Assembly (NCBI GenBank): GCA_005798335.1
Contig: SYJV01000533.1
Span: forward strand, 1-64,000
Direction: 5' to 3'
Origin: Planctomycetaceae bacterium
Lineage (GTDB): Bacteria; Planctomycetota; Planctomycetia; Pirellulales; Pirellulaceae
Length of the DNA: 64,000 bases
Made by a program: the position numbers and the translations under genes
The notes under the pieces: model-generated
What the model saw: only the letters and a program-made list of their open reading frames with translations
Database searches by the model: none
What the model was told of the DNA's origin: nothing
Shown: positions 59,227 through 64,000 of the stretch, piece by piece
Layout of the letters: every line of letters begins with the position of its first letter
How positions within the stretch are numbered: position 1 is the first letter of the stretch

Positions 59227-59586
59227 CTACTCCAGCCACTCGTCGGCTGGATCGAATTTGGGTGAAGCGACAATAACTACTCGCATGCGGCCGATAGCGC
59301 GATGCCATGTTCCAGGGTGGATGGTGATCGCCATCTCAGGGCGAACTGGAACGCGCTGGTCGTTTAATTCCATACAAGCGTCCGACTCGCACTGAAGGAT
59401 GAAATACGTTTCGGTGATTCGACGATGGTAGTGCCGTTTGGCATTCATTTCGATTTGAGTCAAATGCAACGAGTACGGAACGCTGGGCTCTTCCATTAGA
59501 CCCCTGCGGGCAATGCCGCACGGGCACTCGACTCCCGGCATCACGCTGTAATCAGTGATTTCGTAGGCTGCGGTTGCGGTTTCCAT
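59227..59586 (-). CDS. Cupin-domain protein
   Basis: MNAKRHYHRRITETYFILQCESDACMELNDQRVPVRPEMAITIHPGTWHRAIG; upstream ORF part overlaps a palindrome, so the internal Met is preferred. Confidence 0.82.
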   Translation of the reverse strand: METATAAYEITDYSVMPGVECPCGIARRGLMEEPSVPYSLHLTQIEMNAKRHYHRRITETYFILQCESDACMELNDQRVPVRPEMAITIHPGTWHRAIGRMRVVIVASPKFDPADEWLE

Positions 59587-59642
59587 TGACTCCACGTCCG
59601 ATGATTCACGGGCTCGCACTGGCAGGTCAGATACTCGTTGTC

Positions 59643-59750
59643 TAACCCGCAACCGTAGTCGAGGATTGTACTGAAGTTCAGCGCAAATCACTGAGGTTCA
59701 GCGCAAATCAATGCCAAACTATGGCAATCCTCGCCTGTGGCTGCGGGTTA
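59643..59750. repeat. 108-bp inverted-repeat element TAACCCGCAACC..GAGGATTG / CAATCCTCG..GCGGGTTA
   Basis: 26-nt arms, 22/26 complementary; inside, GTTCAGCGCAAATCA is directly repeated. Confidence 0.7.
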
Positions 59751-60496
59751 AACGAGCTTCAGACCATGCTAGGCTTGCACCAAAGTCGCTGCCAGATCGC
59801 CGAGTTGAATAATGTACTCGAAGGGGTACCGATTAGGCAATCGTTGTCGGTTGAAACATACGTCGGAAGTTACTTTGGCCCTGCGCGACCAAGACGTTGG
59901 AAAAATTTTTTTGGCATGGGGGGGCAGGTCTTGAACTAGAAATGCCACAGCCCTTAAGTGTGGGGCAGAGTTAAGTTGATCGGTGGGTATCGATTAAGTC
60001 GGTCGGTAGAGTCAACTCAATCCGCCAGCCTTCCGCGAGCGTAAAATCCGAGAGAGAGCATTGACGTAAGTCGCTATCCCAAAAATTAGTTGGCGCTGCT
60101 CAAGCGATACTTCTGGAGCGACCGATACCATCTTTTGAACCGAGTCGTCGTGGTGATCGCGACGGTTGTCTGCGACTTGGTTTAGAACAGCCGGATAGCG
60201 AAATTTGAGCCCACGGAATGGCTCGTCCGGACGCTGGTAAAGGAACAGAATTGAAACCGTTAGGGAGTGCGGAACACCATGATTTTCGCCCCGCAGCGAA
60301 AAGCGTGTCACCGTCGTCGGCTCAACGAAGTCGAATAGACCCGCTCCCGAATGCGGAATCTGTTCGTGGCCGATCAGGCTTGAGGGCGATTTCAGCGGCG
60401 GCTTCGTGCGCCGAAACCGGCCTCAACCAATTGCACCCCCAAGAGAGGCCTGACCTTTCCAGAGTTGTGGTTCATCGTATAGGGAGTTGTGGCTCG

Positions 60497-61384
60497 ATGA
60501 AATGGAACATACTTGTAGGATCGATGGTACTGGGCGCTAGCCTGTGTACCCAAACCTTCGCGGGTGGATTGCTGGACCGCATGCTCGGATTGAAGGGTTG
60601 CGGATGTGACAGCACCTGCTGCGATACAACGCCGGCCTGTGCCGCTCCAAGCTGCGGATGCGAATCCGCGTGTGGAAACGGCTGTGCGCCAGCATGCAAC
60701 AGCGGCTGTGCCGCACCAAGTTGCGGAATTGAGAATGCGTGTGCTCCGGCTTGCAACACTGGTTGTGCGCCGAGCTGCGGAATTGAGAACGCATGTGCTC
60801 CCGCTTGCGGCAGTGGATGCGCTCCGAGCTGTGGAATTCAAAGTGCCTGTGCGCCGAGCTGCGGAATTGAAACATCCTGCTGCAAGCCACGCCGCAAACC
60901 ATTGCTCGAACTGGTTCGTGCATTGCATCGGTCGAAATGCAATCTGCTTGGTTGCAATAGCGGTTGCAATAGCGGTTGCGACACCGGCTGCGATCCTTGC
61001 GGATCCGCCTGTGCGCCAACTTGCGCAGCACCAAGCTGTGGTTGCGAAACCGCCTGTGCACCTGCTTGCAACACTGGTTGCGCTGCTCCGAGCTGTGGCT
61101 GCGAAGTTGCTGCTCCTTGCGGTTGCGACACCGGTTGCTGCGGTCGAAAGGGTGGCCTGCTGGGCAAGATTTTCAAGAAGCGAGGATGCTGTGATACACT
61201 GTCCTGCGATTCTTGTGGATGTGCATCAGTAAGCACCGGTTGCAGCTCCTGTGGCTCGGCTCATGCCGCTGCCCCAGCCGCTCACAGCCACGTAGCTCCT
61301 TCGGCACCTGCACCAATAGTCGATCCAAGCGCCTACTTGCAAAACAATCGACGCGTCATTCAAGCTACCAGCTACGTTCGCTAA
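60497..61384 (+). CDS. Secreted cysteine-rich repeat protein
   Basis: Signal peptide MKWNILVGSMVLGASLCTQTFAG; repeated CAPSCGIENACAPAC units; about 51 Cys in 295 aa by hand count. Confidence 0.82.
   Translation: MKWNILVGSMVLGASLCTQTFAGGLLDRMLGLKGCGCDSTCCDTTPACAAPSCGCESACGNGCAPACNSGCAAPSCGIENACAPACNTGCAPSCGIENACAPACGSGCAPSCGIQSACAPSCGIETSCCKPRRKPLLELVRALHRSKCNLLGCNSGCNSGCDTGCDPCGSACAPTCAAPSCGCETACAPACNTGCAAPSCGCEVAAPCGCDTGCCGRKGGLLGKIFKKRGCCDTLSCDSCGCASVSTGCSSCGSAHAAAPAAHSHVAPSAPAPIVDPSAYLQNNRRVIQATSYVR
60640..61130 (+). repeat. Degenerate Cys-rich coding repeats within the 60497 CDS
   Basis: Recurring tgcgc(t/c)ccgagctg(c/t)ggaattga.. and tgcaacactggttg units. Confidence 0.7.
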
Positions 61385-61418
61385 TAAGCGAATTTGGTAG
61401 CCCTGAGATGCGCAAATG

Positions 61419-61460
61419 AAAAGCGGCTCGTCAGATTCAGTTCTGACGAGCCGCTTTTTT
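61419..61460 (+). terminator. Rho-independent terminator downstream of Cys-rich gene
   Basis: AAAAGCGGCTCGTCAG-attcagtt-CTGACGAGCCGCTTTTTT, perfect 16-bp stem plus T-run. Confidence 0.93.
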
Positions 61461-61618
61461 CGTTGGGAAACAGGTTGTAAGCTTGGAATATCAAATCTCA
61501 ATTCGCAAATCTGCACCGGCGTGTACCCTTTGCGAAAGCGGCTCGAAAGAAATATGATCCATGGAATGCCGCAATTCTGGCGGTAATCTCTCGTTTCCAT
61601 GGGAAGCATCGACAGCTC

Positions 61619-62125
61619 ATGCATGCACAAGTAGTCCAAAGTTTAGTCATCCGCATGGCCGATCTTGATCGTCGCGAAGACCAACAGGCGGTACTGGAAA
61701 TCACGGACCAATATGCTCAGCACGCGATGGGCGGTTCGCAGCCGTTGAGGCCAGATGTGCGAGCGCGATTGATCGAAGGATTGCGATCGCACCCGATGAC
61801 GCGAATTTTTCTGGCTTGGCAGGGTGATACGGCCGTTGGCATCGCCACCTGCTTTGTTGGATTCTCTTCCTTCGCAGCCAAACCGCTGATCAACATACAC
61901 GATTTGGCCGTGGTATCGGATCGTCAAGGCCAAGGAATCGGACGACGGTTGATCGAATCGGTGGTCGAGTATGCACAGTCGCTCGACTGTAGCTCCGTGA
62001 CACTCGAGGTTCGCATGGATAACTCGCCTGCCCGCAAGCTGTACGATCGCATGGGTTTTCAACAGGTCGGTGATGTGGTCACTCAAGAGGCGATGCTGTT
62101 TGGCAAACTGAAACTCTCGAATTGA
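61619..62125 (+). CDS. GNAT-family N-acetyltransferase
   Basis: IHDLAVVSDRQGQGIGRRLIESVVEYAQ; VRMDNSPARKLYDRMGFQQVGD. Confidence 0.92.
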   Translation: MHAQVVQSLVIRMADLDRREDQQAVLEITDQYAQHAMGGSQPLRPDVRARLIEGLRSHPMTRIFLAWQGDTAVGIATCFVGFSSFAAKPLINIHDLAVVSDRQGQGIGRRLIESVVEYAQSLDCSSVTLEVRMDNSPARKLYDRMGFQQVGDVVTQEAMLFGKLKLSN

Positions 62126-62152
62126 GTTTACTATCGTTGGGAGCGTTGTCTT

Positions 62153-63532
62153 TTGAACAGACCGGACATTGATTGGCAAGCTGTACTCGGGCCACTGTTC
62201 GGTACAGATATCATTCCCAGTCATGAAATCCAAGAGTTGGAAAACGCTACCAGGACTCACGTGCGGCGAGCGCTGCGCATGCGTTCCAATGATGCTCCTC
62301 ACCATCTGCCGTTTGCAACCGAGGCGGTTCCATGGTACGAACCTGGCAGGTTCTTGGTCGATTCAACTGTTCGACCGGGTGCGTTTCTTCAGTACGCTTC
62401 GGGCGGTTACTACATTCAGGACGCAGGCTCCATGCTGGCACTGGCTCTCTGCGACGCGCGGCCGGGGCAATTGATCTGCGACGTTTGCGCCGCACCAGGC
62501 GGCAAGTCCACGGGCTTGCTCGATCGACTTGGCGGCGCTGGTCTCGTGTTGGCCAACGAAGTCATTCATTCGCGCGTGGGTATTTTGGAGTTAGCTTTGG
62601 CGCGCAGCGGGTTCGATAACTACTTGATTCACAGCTTAGAAACCGAATCGCTGGCCCGCGTCTGCGGCGATGTGTTCGATTGTGTGCTGGTCGACGCTCC
62701 TTGCACTGGCCAATCTATGATCGGCAAGGGCAAGCAGTCGCTGTCGGCTTTTAGCGCGCGACAGATCGAACACAGCGCCGCGCGACAACAACGTATTGTT
62801 CGCAATGCAGCAGCGCTGGTTCGCCTCGGTGGCCGATTGGTATATTCCACATGTACTTTTGCCCACGCCGAAAACGAGGGCATCCTCCAATGGTTGTGCG
62901 AATTATCAAACGACTGGCAGCCGATAATCGAACCGAAGCTGAACCATTGGGCGAGCTACCTGCCGGGCACCTATCGACTTTGGCCTCATCGCGATCAATG
63001 CGCTGGGGCATTTGCAGCAGCCTACCGCCGCATTGGCAACCACGACGTTCTGCTCGATGATCAAGCTGTGGCGGGCCGTCGGCACGTTCCATTCGACGCG
63101 CGCAAAAAAGCCAACTGGGTGGAAGCTGACTTTCCCGCTGCAGATTATTGGTCCGAGCGAGTTGCTGGACAGTGGTTTCGACGTGGCGATCAGATCCACC
63201 GATTCCAACAGGCGACTCCGCACGACTGGATTGAATTGGCTGTCGCTGGTGTCGAAGTTGCGAAAATTCAATCGCGGGATACTGTCCCGAGCTTTCCGTC
63301 CGCAGTCGCCGGGGCCAATTTTCTCAGCGGTGTACATTTTTGCGAACTCGACGATCACGATGCGAGTCGATTCATGGCGGGAGAAAGCCTGATGAGCGGG
63401 GAGCTGGCCGATGGTTGGACCGTGGCCTGCTGGCGATCGCACCCGCTTGCCTGGACAAAATTCGTGTGCGGCACCCTTAAGAATCACCTTCCCAAGCCAC
63501 TGCGCCAACCGGGCTTGCGTGCAAGTATGTGA
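62153..63532 (+). CDS. RsmB/NOP2-family rRNA m5C methyltransferase (RsmF-like)
   Basis: QDAGSMLALALCDARPGQLICDVCAAPGGKSTGLLD, VDAPCTGQSM, RLVYSTCTFAHAENEGIL; TTG start. Confidence 0.92.
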   Translation: MNRPDIDWQAVLGPLFGTDIIPSHEIQELENATRTHVRRALRMRSNDAPHHLPFATEAVPWYEPGRFLVDSTVRPGAFLQYASGGYYIQDAGSMLALALCDARPGQLICDVCAAPGGKSTGLLDRLGGAGLVLANEVIHSRVGILELALARSGFDNYLIHSLETESLARVCGDVFDCVLVDAPCTGQSMIGKGKQSLSAFSARQIEHSAARQQRIVRNAAALVRLGGRLVYSTCTFAHAENEGILQWLCELSNDWQPIIEPKLNHWASYLPGTYRLWPHRDQCAGAFAAAYRRIGNHDVLLDDQAVAGRRHVPFDARKKANWVEADFPAADYWSERVAGQWFRRGDQIHRFQQATPHDWIELAVAGVEVAKIQSRDTVPSFPSAVAGANFLSGVHFCELDDHDASRFMAGESLMSGELADGWTVACWRSHPLAWTKFVCGTLKNHLPKPLRQPGLRASM

Positions 63533-63618
63533 ATGGTGCTACCCACACTCAGCCAGTGTTTGTAGACTACATCACCATGCAAGTGTATTAACCATTTGAT
63601 CAAGCCAAAGATTGACCC

Positions 63619-64000
63619 ATGCCGCCAACATTGAACAAATATAGCAGTCGAATTACCCAACCCAAAAGTCAGGGCGCGTCCCAAGCAATGCTGTATGCCA
63701 CCGGCCTAAAACCTGACGATATGAACAAAGCCCAAGTCGGGATCGCCAGCGTTTGGTACGAAGGCAACCCGTGTAACATGCATTTGAATAAGCTGGCCGA
63801 CGCGGTCAAGGAAGGGGTCACTGCAGCCGGGTTGGTTGGCATGCGATTCAATACTATCGGTGTCAGCGATGGCATCTCGATGGGAACTGACGGCATGAGT
63901 TACTCGTTGCAATCTCGCGACTTGATTGCGGATTCCATCGAAACGCTTATGGGTGGCCAATGGTATGACGGTTTGGTTGCCTTGCCGGGCTGTGACAAGA
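63619..64000 (+). CDS. ilvD: Dihydroxy-acid dehydratase, N-terminal part (runs off window)
   Basis: [36 protein letters not shown]...[39 protein letters not shown]; absent from the ORF track because it is open at the edge. Confidence 0.93.
   Translation, partial: MPPTLNKYSSRITQPKSQGASQAMLYATGLKPDDMNKAQVGIASVWYEGNPCNMHLNKLADAVKEGVTAAGLVGMRFNTIGVSDGISMGTDGMSYSLQSRDLIADSIETLMGGQWYDGLVALPGCDK

Noticed and set aside
60012-60311. 99-aa minus-strand ORF upstream of the Cys-rich gene
   Set aside because: No domain or RBS recognised and it overlaps the likely promoter region; insufficient support.
60606-61232. 208-aa alternate-frame ORF and antisense ORFs over the Cys-rich gene
   Set aside because: Long open frames are expected opposite low-complexity Cys/Ala codons; the 60497 frame has the signal peptide and downstream terminator.

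Overview
This 64 kb window is gene-dense and looks like a planctomycete (Pirellulales-type) chromosome. The lineage call rests on two DUF1501 proteins (one paired with a DUF1549/DUF1553 planctomycete-cytochrome protein), a BBP7-type porin and DUF6677. I support about 55 protein genes, two tRNAs (Gln-CTG and Gly-CCC) and one strong rho-independent terminator. Recognisable modules are: an arginine succinyltransferase operon (astA/astD/astB plus a class-III transaminase that does not look like AstC), periplasmic amidohydrolases, cobA-hemD, rpsT, a short secA, accB/accC/accD, PPi-type pfk, rph, purE/purK, rpe, trkH/trkA, glycosyltransferases, rsmF-type methylase, and the start of ilvD running off the right edge. 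The most interesting accessory signals are: (i) three copies of a 122-bp near-perfect palindromic MITE-like element (43-bp inverted arms around a 36-nt core that is inverted in one copy). One copy has a perfect 10-bp target duplication and sits inside another dispersed repeat. (ii) A receiver protein with a DUF5678-like tail next to a retropepsin-like protein, behind a frameshifted histidine-kinase remnant that abuts a ~180-bp tandem repeat. (iii) A secreted protein of about 295 aa with about 51 cysteines. (iv) A HEAT-repeat plus DMP19/DUF4375-like fusion. (v) Several further structured palindromic repeats, one of which supplies the C-terminus and stop codon of a membrane protein gene. No CRISPR array, rRNA operon, prophage or transposase gene was seen. 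All calls come from reading sequence and translations by eye; no database search was run.
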